A stretch of 64,000 bases of DNA from Flavobacterium agricola. Lineage in GTDB: Bacteria > Bacteroidota > Bacteroidia > Flavobacteriales > Flavobacteriaceae. Every line of letters begins with the position of its first letter. The stretch's first letter is position 1. Of this stretch, positions 18,357-27,421 are shown piece after piece. Below the pieces are notes generated by a model that did no database searches, was not told the origin of the DNA, and saw nothing but the letters and a program-made list of their open reading frames with translations. A program made the position numbers and the translations under genes. The stretch is taken from positions 1,488,001-1,552,000 of the forward strand of contig NZ_CP081495.1 in assembly GCF_025919725.1 (NCBI RefSeq), read 5' to 3'.

Positions 18357-19034
18357 ATGCGTATTGACATCATTACGGTATTACCAGAATTAATTAGAAG
18401 CCCATTTGAAGCTTCTATCTTAAAGCGTGCAATTGCAAAAGGCTTGGTAGAAGTTCATTTTCATAATTTAAGAGATTATAGCACCAACAAACATAAAAAC
18501 GTAGACGATTACCAGTTTGGCGGTGGCGCTGGTATGGTTATGAGCATAGAACCGATTGATGCATGCATTTCTAAATTAAAAGCCGAGCGCGATTACGATG
18601 AAGTTATTTATATGACGCCCGATGGCGAAACGCTAAACCAGCAAATTGCCAACGGTATGTCGTTATTAAAAAACATAATTATTTTATGTGGGCATTATAA
18701 AGGAGTAGATCAGCGCGTACGCGATCATTTTATTACCCGAGAAATCTCGATTGGTGATTATGTATTATCTGGCGGTGAACTTGGTGCAGCGGTTTTATGC
18801 GATAGCATTATCCGATTAATCCCTGGAGTTTTATCTAACGAAACTTCAGCCTTAACCGATTCGTTTCAAGACAACCTTTTAGCACCTCCAATTTACACTC
18901 GTCCAGCAGAATACAAAGGCTGGAAAGTACCCGATATTTTATTAAGCGGTAACTTTCCTGAAATAGAAAAATGGCGCGAACAAAAAGCTTTTGAACACAC
19001 CGAAAACAGAAGACCCGATTTATTAAACAAATAA
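18357..19034 (+). CDS. trmD: tRNA (guanine-N1)-methyltransferase
   Basis: 225 residues. TrmD uses S-adenosylmethionine to methylate G37 next to the anticodon and so prevents +1 frameshifting. SPOUT-fold signatures are DYQFGGGAGMVM near residue 50, LCGHYKGVDQRVRD near 110, and the trefoil-knot loop EISIGDYVLSGGELGA around residue 127. The last third is conserved (GVLSNETSALTDSF, PPIYTRPAEYKGWKVPDIL). It is followed by rplS, as in most bacteria, but a separate promoter and leader separates the two genes. Confidence 0.98.
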   Translation: MRIDIITVLPELIRSPFEASILKRAIAKGLVEVHFHNLRDYSTNKHKNVDDYQFGGGAGMVMSIEPIDACISKLKAERDYDEVIYMTPDGETLNQQIANGMSLLKNIIILCGHYKGVDQRVRDHFITREISIGDYVLSGGELGAAVLCDSIIRLIPGVLSNETSALTDSFQDNLLAPPIYTRPAEYKGWKVPDILLSGNFPEIEKWREQKAFEHTENRRPDLLNK

Positions 19035-19077
19035 GCAAAATAATTTTATTTTTATTTAGTATTTTATAGAAATATAG

Positions 19078-19085
19078 TATATTTG
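19078..19085 (+). promoter_or_regulatory. -7 promoter element (TATATTTG) for rplS
   Basis: Exact consensus 72 bases before the rplS ATG; transcription from about 19090 leaves a leader of nearly 70 bases. Confidence 0.65.
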
Positions 19086-19089
19086 CAGT

Positions 19090-19156
19090 CAATTTTGGAC
19101 CAACCTCTGGCGAGGCCCGTGTATGTTGCTCTGAAAAAACATTTAATTTAAACAAA
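19090..19156 (+). promoter_or_regulatory. Candidate structured leader RNA of rplS (L19)
   Basis: The leader is GC-rich compared with all other gaps here and can fold: CCTC (19104-19107) with GAGG (19112-19115) closing a TGGC loop, and CAAC (19101-19104) potentially with GTTG (19125-19128). Ribosomal-protein leaders that allow feedback control are known upstream of several ribosomal genes, and I recall candidates for flavobacterial L19, but I could not check this. Other gaps in this window contain no such compact, non-AT-rich sequence except terminators. Confidence 0.45.
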
Positions 19157-19513
19157 ATGGCTTTAGATTTAGTAAAATTCGTTCAAGACGAGTTTGTAAC
19201 AAAAAAAGATTTCCCAGATTTTAAAGCTGGTGATACTATTACTGTTTATACAGAAATTAGAGAGGGTGAAAAAACTAGAACTCAGTTCTTCAAAGGAGTT
19301 GTTATCCAAAGAAGAGGTACTGCAGCTACTGAAACTTTCACAATCCGTAAAATGTCTGGTAACGTTGGTGTTGAGCGTATCTTCCCAGTTAACATGCCAG
19401 CTTTACAAAAAATTGAAGTTAACCAAAGAGGTAAAGTTCGTAGAGCTCGTATCTTCTACTTCAGAGAGCTTACAGGTAAAAAAGCAAGAATTAAAGAATT
19501 ACGTCGTAAGTAA
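19157..19513 (+). CDS. rplS: 50S ribosomal protein L19
   Basis: 118 residues, the expected size. L19 sits at the 30S-50S interface. Family segments are FKAGDTITVYTEIREGEKTR, FFKGVVIQRRG, TFTIRKMSGNVGVERIFP and the basic C-terminus RRARIFYFRELTGKKARIKE. Codon use is biased to highly expressed codons, with GCT, GTT and CGT common. It has its own promoter and candidate leader and a strong terminator. Confidence 0.98.
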   Translation: MALDLVKFVQDEFVTKKDFPDFKAGDTITVYTEIREGEKTRTQFFKGVVIQRRGTAATETFTIRKMSGNVGVERIFPVNMPALQKIEVNQRGKVRRARIFYFRELTGKKARIKELRRK

Positions 19514-19533
19514 TTTTTTACTCTTAAAAGTTA

Positions 19534-19568
19534 TAAAAAACCAACTACAATGTAGTTGGTTTTTTTTG
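19534..19568 (+). terminator. Terminator after rplS
   Basis: A run, CCAACTACA/TGTAGTTGG stem, then eight T. It is 22 bases behind the stop. Confidence 0.9.
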
Positions 19569-19842
19569 TTATAGTATTTTTATTAAAACACTAAAAAAAA
19601 CGCAACCAATAATATAAAACAGCTTTTTTTATTCAACAATTCATCTGCTTTCTATTTAAAAAATAAAAAAATCACATAAAAATTTTAGGTTTTACACAAT
19701 TTTGTGTTTACAAATTACCAATCTGATAATTCGTTACTTACCCAAACATTCACAGCAAATATTTCGCATCATTTTAGTATATTTGTTTACCCTGAAAAAG
19801 GGAATTTTATTAATTGATTTGTTACAATTAAACTTTATAAAA
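19569..19842. other. Intergenic stretch between rplS and idh
   Basis: Very AT-rich. Besides the rplS terminator before it and the idh promoter at 19778-19785, I see no gene, repeat or RNA structure. Confidence 0.5.
19778..19785 (+). promoter_or_regulatory. -7 promoter element (TATATTTG) for idh
   Basis: Exact TAnnTTTG match 58 bases upstream of the ATG at 19843. It lies inside a longer upstream reading frame beginning at 19702, which argues against that longer start. Confidence 0.6.
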
Positions 19843-22057
19843 ATGTCAAAATCTAAGATTATTTACACATTAACTGATGAGGCGCCAATGTTGGCAACTT
19901 ATTCGTTCTTACCAATCGTTCAAGCTTTTACATCTGCTGCAGATATTGAAGTTGAAACCAGAGACATTTCATTAGCTGGACGTATTCTTGCTAATTTTCC
20001 ACAATATTTAAAAGAAGATCAAAAAATTGGAGATGCCTTGGCTGAACTGGGAGAATTAGCTAAAACTCCTGAAGCGAATATTATTAAATTACCAAACATC
20101 TCGGCTTCTATTCCTCAATTAAACGCAGCAATTGCAGAATTGCAAGCTCACGGTTATGCAGTACCAAACTACGTAGCTGATGCAAAAACTGACGAAGAAA
20201 AAGCAAACAAAGCAGCTTATGCAAAAGTTTTAGGTTCTGCCGTTAACCCAGTTTTACGTGAAGGAAACTCAGATCGTCGTGCACCTAAAGCAGTTAAAAA
20301 TTATGCTAAAAAACACGCACTCAATGGGGGCTTGGTCAGCAGATTCTAAAACAAAAGTTGCTCACATGGAAGCAGGTGATTTTTACGGAACAGAAAAATC
20401 GCTAACCGTTGCTAAAGATTCTCAATTTAAAATTGAATTTGTTGGGCAAGACGGTGCTGTGAAAGAATTAAAAGGTTTAGCACCTTTAAAAGCTGGTGAA
20501 ATTATTGACTCGTCAGTAATGAACTTAAAAGCTTTAAAAGCGTTTGCATCTCAAGTTAAAGAAGAAGCTAAAGCTGCTGGTGTTTTATTATCAGCGCACT
20601 TAAAAGCTACCATGATGAAGGTTTCTGACCCTATTATTTTTGGTGCTATTGTTTCTGTTTATTTTGAAGAAGTTTTCACGAAATATGCAACGTTATTTGC
20701 AGAATTAGGTATTAACCCAAACAACGGTTTAGGTGAATTATACGCTAAAATTGCTGGTCATGCACAAGAAGCTGAAGTAAAAGCAGCTATTGAGGCAGCT
20801 ATTGCAAACGGACCTGCATTAGCTATGGTAAATTCTGATAAAGGAATTACAAACTTACACGTTCCGTCTGACGTTATTGTTGATGCATCCATGCCAGCAA
20901 TGATTCGTACTTCTGGACAAATGTGGAACAAAGAAGGAAAACAACAAGATACGTTTGCTATTATTCCAGACCGTTCTTACGCTGGGGTTTACCAAGCAAC
21001 AATTGAAGATTGTAAAGCAAACGGTGCTTTAGATCCTACAACAATGGGTTCTGTACCAAACGTTGGTTTAATGGCTCAAAAAGCAGAAGAATATGGTTCT
21101 CATGACAAAACTTTCCAAGCTGACGCTGCAGGTACAATTCGTGTGGTAGATGGTGAAGGAAATGTTTTAATGGAACAAGCTGTTGAGGCTGGTGATATTT
21201 TCCGTATGTGTCAAACAAAAGATGCACCAATTAAAGACTGGGTTAAATTAGCAGTTAACCGTGCTCGTTTATCGGCAACTCCTGCAATTTTCTGGTTAGA
21301 TGACAAACGTGCACACGACAGAGAAATCATTAAAAAAGTAAACTTATACTTACCAGAATTTGATACAACAGGTTTAGATATTCGTATTTTAAATCCAGTT
21401 GATGCAACTAAATTATCTTTAGAAAGAATTCGTCAAGGGTTAGATACAATTTCTGTAACAGGAAACGTATTACGTGATTACTTAACCGATTTATTCCCAA
21501 TTTTAGAAGTAGGTACATCTGCAAAAATGTTATCTATCGTTCCGTTAATGAATGGCGGTGGATTGTTTGAAACAGGTGCTGGTGGATCGGCTCCAAAACA
21601 CATCGAACAATTTATTGAAGAAGGTTATTTACGTTGGGATTCGTTAGGTGAATTTTTAGCTTTACAAGCTTCTTTAGAACATGTTGCACAAACACAAGGT
21701 AATGCTAGAGCACAAGTTTTAGCTGATGCATTAGATGAAGCTAACGATAAATTTTTAGATACAGACAAATCTCCAGGACGTAAATTAGGTACAATTGACA
21801 ACCGCGGTTCTCATTTTTACTTAGCTATGTATTGGGCTCAAGCTTTGGCTGCACAAACTAAAGATGCAGAATTAGCTGCTAAATTCGCTCCGATTGCTGC
21901 TGCTATGCAAGCTAACGAAGAAAAAATTAATGCTGAATTAATTGGTTCTCAAGGTAAAGCACAAGCAATTGCAGGATATTACCAACCAAACACAGAAGCA
22001 ACATTTGCTGCAATGCGTCCTTCTGCAACATTAAATGAAATTGTTAACGCTATTTAA
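19843..22057 (+). pseudogene. icd: Monomeric NADP-dependent isocitrate dehydrogenase, frameshifted at about 20315
   Basis: Two frames encode one protein of the single-chain IDH family (about 738 residues when joined). Frame 1 (19843 to about 20315) starts MSKSKIIYTLTDEAPMLATY and carries SDRRAPKAVKNYAKKH. Frame 2 continues HSMGAWSADSKTKVAHME and runs to 22057 with DASMPAMIRTSGQMW and RLSATPAIFWLDDKRAHD. The family sequence at the join is K-H/N-P-H-S-M-G, so two bases of one codon are missing (aaacac-gcac). The enzyme oxidises isocitrate to 2-oxoglutarate in the TCA cycle and makes NADPH. No other stops interrupt 2.2 kb, so a sequencing error is more likely than decay. Confidence 0.9.
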
Positions 22058-22081
22058 TTAGCTAAAACATAATTGCAAATA

Positions 22082-22107
22082 AAAACCCCGCTTATGCGGG
22101 GTTTTCT
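22082..22107 (+). terminator. Terminator after idh
   Basis: CCCCGC-TTAT-GCGGGG stem-loop with flanking A and T runs, 25 bases behind the idh stop. Confidence 0.92.
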
Positions 22108-22124
22108 TTTTAATCAAAAATCAA

Positions 22125-22155
22125 AAAAAGCCAATCAAGTTATGATTGGCTTTTG
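22125..22155 (-). terminator. Terminator of the E2 acyltransferase gene
   Basis: Stem GCCAATCA (22130-22137) with TGATTGGC (22143-22150); an A run on the left forms the minus-strand T tract. It lies just past the stop at 22164. Confidence 0.88.
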
Positions 22156-22163
22156 TATTCTAT

Positions 22164-23456
22164 TTAAACTTCGCGATTCACATCCCAAGCTTCTAAAAGC
22201 TGAGCTACACGCTGAACGAATTGTCCTCCTAAGGCACCATCTACCACGCGGTGATCATACGAATGGGTAATAAACATTTTTTGGCGGATACCAATAAAAT
22301 CACCTTCTGGTGTTTCGATAACTGCAGGAACCTTACGAATAGCTCCTAAAGCTAAAATACCAACTTGTGGCTGATTAATAATTGGTGTACCAAAAACTGA
22401 TCCGAAACTACCAATATTGGTTACAGTAAATGTACCACCTTGTGTATCGTCTGGTTTTAATTTGCCTTTACGCGCACGGTTTGCTAAATCGTTTACTGCT
22501 TTAGCCATACCAACTAAGTTTAACTGATCTGCGTTTTTAATTACTGGAACAATTAAGTTACCAGATGGTAATGCAGCAGCCATACCTAAATTAATGTTGC
22601 GCTTTTTAATAATATAATCGCCTTCAACAGAAATATTCATTAACGGAAAATCACGTAAAGCTTTTGCAACGGCTTCCATAAAAATAGGAGTAAAAGTAAG
22701 CTTTTCGCCTTCACGTTTTTCAAAGCTATTTTTTACTTTGTTACGCCAATTTACAATATTGGTAACATCAACCTCAATAACCGATTGTACGTGAGCTGAA
22801 GTACGTAAAGATTCAACCATATGGTGGGCAATTAACTTGCGCATACGATCCATCTCAATAATTTCATCAGAACCGTTTACAGAAACAGGAGCAGCTTTTT
22901 GTGCAGGTTGCGAAACAGCTTGCGTTGCTGTATTTGCTGTTGTTGTTTGCGGTTGAGTTGTTCTGTTTTTTACGTAAGCTAAAATATCATCTTTTGTTAC
23001 GCGTCCGTCTTTACCAGAACCTGCAATAGCATCTAATTCTGTTAAGGCTATATTTTCAGCTTTAGCTATATTTTTAACTAAAGGAGAATAAAATTTTTCT
23101 GAATTTGTAGAAGTTCTAGTTTCATCAACCACTGTATCCATTTGTTTTTCAATAACGGCTGCTGCTTGTTCAACCTGAATAGGTTGTGCCGGAGCTTGTG
23201 CTTCGGTTTCAGTACCTTCAACTTCAAGAATAGCAATTGTTTGTCCAACCTGAACAACATCGTTAACGGCAAATAAAATTTCTTTAATTACGCCATTTAC
23301 TTCAGACGGAACTTCGCTATCTACTTTATCTGTAGCAACTTCTAGAATCGTATCATCTACAGCTACGGTATCTCCAACGTTTTTTAACCAATTTGTAATT
23401 GTTGCTTCTGCAACACTTTCACCCATTTTAGGTAGCTTAAGCTCAAACTTTGCCAT
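22164..23456 (-). CDS. Dihydrolipoyllysine acyltransferase (E2) of a 2-oxoacid dehydrogenase complex
   Basis: 430 residues in the standard order. The N-terminal lipoyl domain has lipoylated Lys44 in ILEVATDKVDSEVPSE. A Pro/Ala/Gln/Thr-rich linker follows. A peripheral subunit-binding domain is at about residues 122-165 (SPLVKNIAKAENIALTELD, GSGKDGRVTKDDIL). The catalytic domain ends with HSYDHRVVDGALGGQF, containing the active-site His and Asp. The DKVDSE lipoyl signature fits branched-chain or mixed-specificity E2s best, but succinyl or acetyl transfer is possible. No E1 or E3 gene is adjacent; these must be elsewhere. Confidence 0.93.
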   Translation of the reverse strand: MAKFELKLPKMGESVAEATITNWLKNVGDTVAVDDTILEVATDKVDSEVPSEVNGVIKEILFAVNDVVQVGQTIAILEVEGTETEAQAPAQPIQVEQAAAVIEKQMDTVVDETRTSTNSEKFYSPLVKNIAKAENIALTELDAIAGSGKDGRVTKDDILAYVKNRTTQPQTTTANTATQAVSQPAQKAAPVSVNGSDEIIEMDRMRKLIAHHMVESLRTSAHVQSVIEVDVTNIVNWRNKVKNSFEKREGEKLTFTPIFMEAVAKALRDFPLMNISVEGDYIIKKRNINLGMAAALPSGNLIVPVIKNADQLNLVGMAKAVNDLANRARKGKLKPDDTQGGTFTVTNIGSFGSVFGTPIINQPQVGILALGAIRKVPAVIETPEGDFIGIRQKMFITHSYDHRVVDGALGGQFVQRVAQLLEAWDVNREV

Positions 23457-23494
23457 ATTTAAATTAACGGTTGTGTTGTAATGTTTTTAATACT

Positions 23495-23502
23495 CAAAAA
23501 TA
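23495..23502 (-). promoter_or_regulatory. -7 promoter element (TATTTTTG) for E2 gene
   Basis: Exact consensus on the minus strand, 39 bases upstream of the E2 ATG. Confidence 0.6.
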
Positions 23503-23751
23503 ACAATTTCCTTTTTACTTGGTTTATTTATAGTATAAATAAAAAAAGTACTTTTAATTGTCTGCTCGTACTACAAATTTACTAATTTTTAAATTAAATC
23601 AGGTATTTTAAAATTTGTAATAAAAAAGCTATTTGTTGCGAATTTAATTTATTTTTATCTATTTACGTAATTTAAATTACATTTTTTTTAATTATAGTTT
23701 TATTTTATTACAGCAAAAACATTTATATAAAATGCAATTCTACGAAATTAA

Positions 23752-23759
23752 TACCTTTG
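23752..23759 (+). promoter_or_regulatory. Orphan plus-strand -7 promoter element (TACCTTTG)
   Basis: Exact TAnnTTTG match facing the prfA terminator with no plus-strand gene downstream. A transcript from about 23765 would end at the hairpin at 23805-23833, about 70 bases later. Confidence 0.4.
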
Positions 23760-23804
23760 GTTGATAAAAAATAAATTATGTTTATGTTCTGGATTATAAA
23801 AATA

Positions 23805-23833
23805 AAAAAAACCTCGAAAATTCGAGGTTTTAT
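23805..23833 (-). terminator. Terminator of prfA (bidirectional in form)
   Basis: A run, CCTCGA/TCGAGG stem with a 4-base loop, T run. It is just past the prfA stop at 23838. Confidence 0.85.
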
Positions 23834-23837
23834 TATA

Positions 23838-24911
23838 TTAGAATACTTCTGATTCTTTTAATTTTTCTGTATTAGCTACCAATTGCAATTCATCGATAAC
23901 TTTTTGAATGTTGCCATTCATTGCACCGTCTAAATCGTAAATTGTTAAGCCAATACGGTGATCGGTAATACGTCCTTGTGGATAATTATACGTACGAATT
24001 TTTGCAGAACGGTCACCCGAAGAAACTTGCGAATTACGTTTTTTAGCATCTTCGTCTTGTTTTTTAGCCAATTCCATTTCGTACAAACGCGAACGTAAAA
24101 CGGTTAAAGCTTTGTCTTTATTTTTATGCTGCGATTTTTCGTCTTGACATTGCGCTACTAAACCTGTAGGAATGTGTGTCATACGTACGGCAGATTTTGT
24201 GGTATTTACCGATTGTCCTCCAGGACCTGATGAACAGAAAAAATCAATACGCACATCGTTCATATCAATTTGCACATCAAATTCTTCAGCTTCTGGTAAA
24301 ACCATAACGGTTGCTGCAGATGTATGTACGCGACCTTGCGTTTCGGTTTGTGGTACACGTTGTACGCGGTGCACACCAGCTTCAAACTTTAAAGTTCCGT
24401 AAACATCTTCGCCAGTAACTTCAAAAATAACTTCTTTATATCCACCAGAAGTTCCTTCGCTTACATCAACCACAGATGTTCTCCAACCTTTATTTTCGCA
24501 AAATTTGGTATACATTCTAAACAAATCTCCTGCAAAAATAGAAGCTTCGTCACCACCGGTTCCGGCACGAATTTCAACCATTACGTTTTTAGCGTCTTCA
24601 GGATCTTTTGGGATTAGCAAAAATTTAATTTCTTCTTCTAATTCCGGTAAACGATCTTTTGCTTCGTCCAATTGCATTTTAGCCATTTCAACCATTTCTG
24701 CATCAGAACCGTCGCTAATTATTTCGTTAGCTTCTTCAATATTTCCAACAAGATTAATATATTCTTCTCGTTTTTCTACTAAAGCTTTAAGATCTTTATA
24801 TTCTTTATTTAATTGTACGTAACGTTTTTGATCTGCGATTACATCGGGTTGGATGATTAAATCAGAGATTTCATCAAAACGTTGCTTTACATATTGTAGT
24901 CTATCTAACAT
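23838..24911 (-). CDS. prfA: Peptide chain release factor 1
   Basis: 357 residues. RF1 recognises UAA and UAG and hydrolyses the peptidyl-tRNA ester. The GGQ catalytic tripeptide is in SSGPGGQSVNTTKSAVRMTH near residue 230, followed by GLVAQCQDEKSQHKNKDKAL. The N-terminal half is the helical domain 1 (LDRLQYVKQRFDEISDLI...). The C-terminal IRTYNYPQGRITDHRIGL is typical. No sign of the internal frameshift used by RF2 is seen, consistent with RF1. A promoter at 24935-24942 and a terminator delimit a single-gene unit. Confidence 0.97.
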   Translation of the reverse strand: MLDRLQYVKQRFDEISDLIIQPDVIADQKRYVQLNKEYKDLKALVEKREEYINLVGNIEEANEIISDGSDAEMVEMAKMQLDEAKDRLPELEEEIKFLLIPKDPEDAKNVMVEIRAGTGGDEASIFAGDLFRMYTKFCENKGWRTSVVDVSEGTSGGYKEVIFEVTGEDVYGTLKFEAGVHRVQRVPQTETQGRVHTSAATVMVLPEAEEFDVQIDMNDVRIDFFCSSGPGGQSVNTTKSAVRMTHIPTGLVAQCQDEKSQHKNKDKALTVLRSRLYEMELAKKQDEDAKKRNSQVSSGDRSAKIRTYNYPQGRITDHRIGLTIYDLDGAMNGNIQKVIDELQLVANTEKLKESEVF

Positions 24912-24934
24912 ATTACATGTACTTTGTTCGATTG

Positions 24935-24942
24935 CAAAAATA
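24935..24942 (-). promoter_or_regulatory. -7 promoter element (TATTTTTG) for prfA
   Basis: Exact consensus on the minus strand, 24 bases upstream of the prfA ATG. Confidence 0.6.
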
Positions 24943-25000
24943 TAACTTTTTTTTGTGAGTTAAAAATGCTTTATTATAGTTTTAATAAGAAAACCTGATA

Positions 25001-25036
25001 TAAAAAAAATAGCCTGAACTAAATCAGGCTATTTGT
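25001..25036 (-). terminator. Terminator of typA
   Basis: 11-bp stem AAATAGCCTGA/TCAGGCTATTT (25007-25017 with 25024-25034) and an A run on the left. Confidence 0.88.
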
Positions 25037-25052
25037 ATTTATTTTATGCTAA

Positions 25053-26855
25053 TTAAGCTATTTTATTACGTTTTCTATCATTTTCACTTAAGAAAATTTT
25101 ACGTAAACGAATTGATTTTGGTGTAACCTCAACGTATTCGTCTTTCTGAATATATTCTAACGCTTCTTCTAAAGAGAATTTAATTGCAGGAATAATTCTT
25201 GCTTTATCGTCAGCACCTGATGAACGTACGTTACTTAATTTTTTAGTTTTAGTTACGTTAATAACCATATCATCACTACGTGTGTTTTCACCAATAACTT
25301 GACCCTCGTAAATATCTTCGTTTGGATCAACAAAGAATTTTCCGCGATCTTGTAATTTATCAATTGAATAAGGAATTGCTTTACCGTTTTCCATAGAAAT
25401 TAACGATCCGTTGTTACGACCAGCAATTTCACCTTTGTACGGTTGATACTCAATAAAACGGTGTGACATAATTGCTTCGCCAGCTGTTGCAGTAAGTAAT
25501 TGATTACGTAAACCGATAATACCACGTGATGGAATATTGAACATGATAACCATTCGATCTCCTTTTGGCTCCATAGATAACATTTCACCTTTACGTAATG
25601 AAACGTATTCTACTGCACGTCCAGAAAGATTTTCAGGAATATCAATTGTTAACTCTTCAATTGGTTCACATTTTACACCATCAATTTCTTTAATGATTAC
25701 TTGTGGTTGACCAATTTGTAATTCATATCCTTCACGACGCATCGTTTCAATTAAAACTGATAAGTGAAGAACCCCACGACCGAAAACCATAAATTTGTCG
25801 GCAGAATCTGTTTCATGAACGCGTAACGCTAAGTTTTTCTCTAATTCTTTATTTAAACGGTCTTTAATGTGACGAGAAGTTACAAACTTACCTTCTTTAC
25901 CAAAGAACGGCGAATCGTTAATGGTAAATAACATACTCATTGTTGGCTCATCAATAGCAATAGTTTCTAATGCTTCTGGATTTTCGTAATCAGCGATTGA
26001 ATCACCAATTTCAAATCCTTCTAACCCAACAACAGCACAAATATCACCTGCTTGTACAGATGCAACTTTACGACGTCCTAAACCTTCAAAAACTTGTAGT
26101 TCTTTAATTTTAGTTTTTACAATTTTACCATCGCGTTTTACTAAAGAGATATTCATCCCTTCTTTTAATTCGCCACGTTGTAAACGACCAATTGCAATAC
26201 GACCTGTAAATGATGAATAATCTAATGATGTAATTAACATTTGAGGCGTTCCGTCTGCATCAACCTTTGGAGTTGGTACATTTTCTAAAACCATATCTAA
26301 TAATGGCTCTAAGCTGTCTGTTTTTTGTTTCCAATCTGTCGACATCCAGTTATTTTTAGCAGAACCATAAACAACAGGGAAATCTAACTGATCTTCAGTA
26401 GCACCTAATTCAAACATTAAGTCAAAAACTTTTTCATACACCTCATCTGGCGTACAGTTTTCTTTATCTACTTTATTAATTACAACACACGGTTTTTTAC
26501 CTAAGCTAATAGCTTTTTGCAATACAAAACGAGTTTGTGGCATTGGCCCTTCAAAAGCATCAACTAATAAACAAACCCCATCAACCATATTTAAAACACG
26601 TTCTACCTCACCTCCAAAATCGGCGTGGCCCGGAGTATCGATAATGTTGATTTTGGTACCTTTATATTGAACAGAAACGTTTTTAGAAGTAATAGTAATT
26701 CCTCTTTCACGCTCTATATCATTATTGTCAAGAATTAAATCACCTGAGTTCTCTGCTTCTTTAAACAGATTACAGTGATACATAATTTTGTCTACCAAAG
26801 TTGTTTTACCGTGGTCAACGTGCGCAATAATAGCGATGTTTCTAATAGATGTCAT
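25053..26855 (-). CDS. typA: Ribosome-associated GTPase TypA/BipA
   Basis: 600 residues, the full family length. It is a translational GTPase related to EF-G that binds the 70S ribosome and supports 50S assembly and stress or cold growth. GTP-binding motifs are G1 AHVDHGKTTLVDK, G2 region ERERGITITSKN, G3 DTPGHADFGGEVER and G4 NKVDK. Later blocks FGRGVLHLSVLIETMRREGYE and the C-terminal domain NIPSRGIIGLRNQLLTAT are TypA-specific. The promoter at 26874-26881 leaves a very short leader of about 12 bases. Confidence 0.98.
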   Translation of the reverse strand: MTSIRNIAIIAHVDHGKTTLVDKIMYHCNLFKEAENSGDLILDNNDIERERGITITSKNVSVQYKGTKINIIDTPGHADFGGEVERVLNMVDGVCLLVDAFEGPMPQTRFVLQKAISLGKKPCVVINKVDKENCTPDEVYEKVFDLMFELGATEDQLDFPVVYGSAKNNWMSTDWKQKTDSLEPLLDMVLENVPTPKVDADGTPQMLITSLDYSSFTGRIAIGRLQRGELKEGMNISLVKRDGKIVKTKIKELQVFEGLGRRKVASVQAGDICAVVGLEGFEIGDSIADYENPEALETIAIDEPTMSMLFTINDSPFFGKEGKFVTSRHIKDRLNKELEKNLALRVHETDSADKFMVFGRGVLHLSVLIETMRREGYELQIGQPQVIIKEIDGVKCEPIEELTIDIPENLSGRAVEYVSLRKGEMLSMEPKGDRMVIMFNIPSRGIIGLRNQLLTATAGEAIMSHRFIEYQPYKGEIAGRNNGSLISMENGKAIPYSIDKLQDRGKFFVDPNEDIYEGQVIGENTRSDDMVINVTKTKKLSNVRSSGADDKARIIPAIKFSLEEALEYIQKDEYVEVTPKSIRLRKIFLSENDRKRNKIA

Positions 26856-26873
26856 ATTTTATATTTGAAAGTG

Positions 26874-26881
26874 CAAAATTA
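26874..26881 (-). promoter_or_regulatory. -7 promoter element (TAATTTTG) for typA
   Basis: Exact consensus on the minus strand, 19 bases upstream of the typA ATG. Confidence 0.55.
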
Positions 26882-26931
26882 GTAAAAAAATCTTAAGGGC
26901 TAAAATGTTATGCATGAAAATATTAAATACA

Positions 26932-26966
26932 AAAAAAGCTCTCAAGTATTTTTGAGAGCTTTTTGT
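26932..26966 (-). terminator. Terminator of rpsT
   Basis: AAAAAGCTCTCAA/TTGAGAGCTTTTT stem between rpsT and typA; an A run on the left is the minus-strand T tract. Confidence 0.9.
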
Positions 26967-26981
26967 ATATTACATAAACAA

Positions 26982-27236
26982 TTACGCTAATTTAGCAACA
27001 TGTTTAGTTAATTTTGATTTTAAGTTTGACGCTTTGTTAGCATGAATAATATTTTTCTTTGCTAACTTGTCAATCATAGAAATAACTGTAGCTAATTTTG
27101 CAGTAGCTTCTGTTTTTTCTGTAGCTAAACGAATTGCTTTAATAGCATTACGTGTAGTTTTGTGTTGGTATCTGTTTAATACTCTTTTTTTCTCGTTGCT
27201 TCTAATTCTTTTTAAAGCTGACTTGTGATTTGCCAT
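26982..27236 (-). CDS. rpsT: 30S ribosomal protein S20
   Basis: 84 residues, Lys/Ala-rich and helical, the expected size. It starts MANHKSALKRIRSNEKKR, a diagnostic S20 N-terminus, followed by RYQHKTTRNAIKAIR and KNIIHANKASNLKSKLTKHV. It binds 16S rRNA early in 30S assembly. It lies downstream of the tRNA-Glu array on the same strand. No terminator was recognised between the array and rpsT, so read-through from the strong tRNA promoter is possible. Confidence 0.97.
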   Translation of the reverse strand: MANHKSALKRIRSNEKKRVLNRYQHKTTRNAIKAIRLATEKTEATAKLATVISMIDKLAKKNIIHANKASNLKSKLTKHVAKLA

Positions 27237-27421
27237 TTTTTCTGTAATTTAATTGTAAAGTTATAATATAAACTATTAGTTAAATAAAGAAAAACCTCCC
27301 ACAATTGCACTTTTATAAAAATTTAGATACTATAAAAATACTTTCACTTTGGTTTTAACTAATAAAATATTCCCAGAGACACTTGTTAATATTTTATAAA
27401 ACTTATTTACAACTAATTTTG

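Larger units (their letters stand above)
23457..23804. other. Intergenic stretch between E2 gene and prfA terminator
   Basis: AT-rich, about 350 bases. It holds the E2 promoter (23495-23502) and an isolated plus-strand -7 element (23752-23759). Otherwise I see no gene longer than about 25 codons, no repeat and no structured RNA. Confidence 0.5.

Noticed and set aside
19230..19574. Plus-strand 114-codon frame overlapping rplS
   Set aside because: A shifted frame of the highly conserved L19 gene, running into its terminator.
20258..20316. Separate upstream start for the second part of isocitrate dehydrogenase
   Set aside because: This stretch is the wrong frame of the first part; the genuine second frame begins only at the indel near 20315.
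9972..22057. Genomic island or defence system near xerD
   Set aside because: The recombinase is the housekeeping XerD, neighbours are core genes, and no attachment repeats, tRNA-integrase pair or composition change is seen.
23778..23852. 24-codon leader peptide behind the orphan promoter
   Set aside because: It reads through the prfA terminator hairpin and has no start-context support; kept only as a possible RNA.
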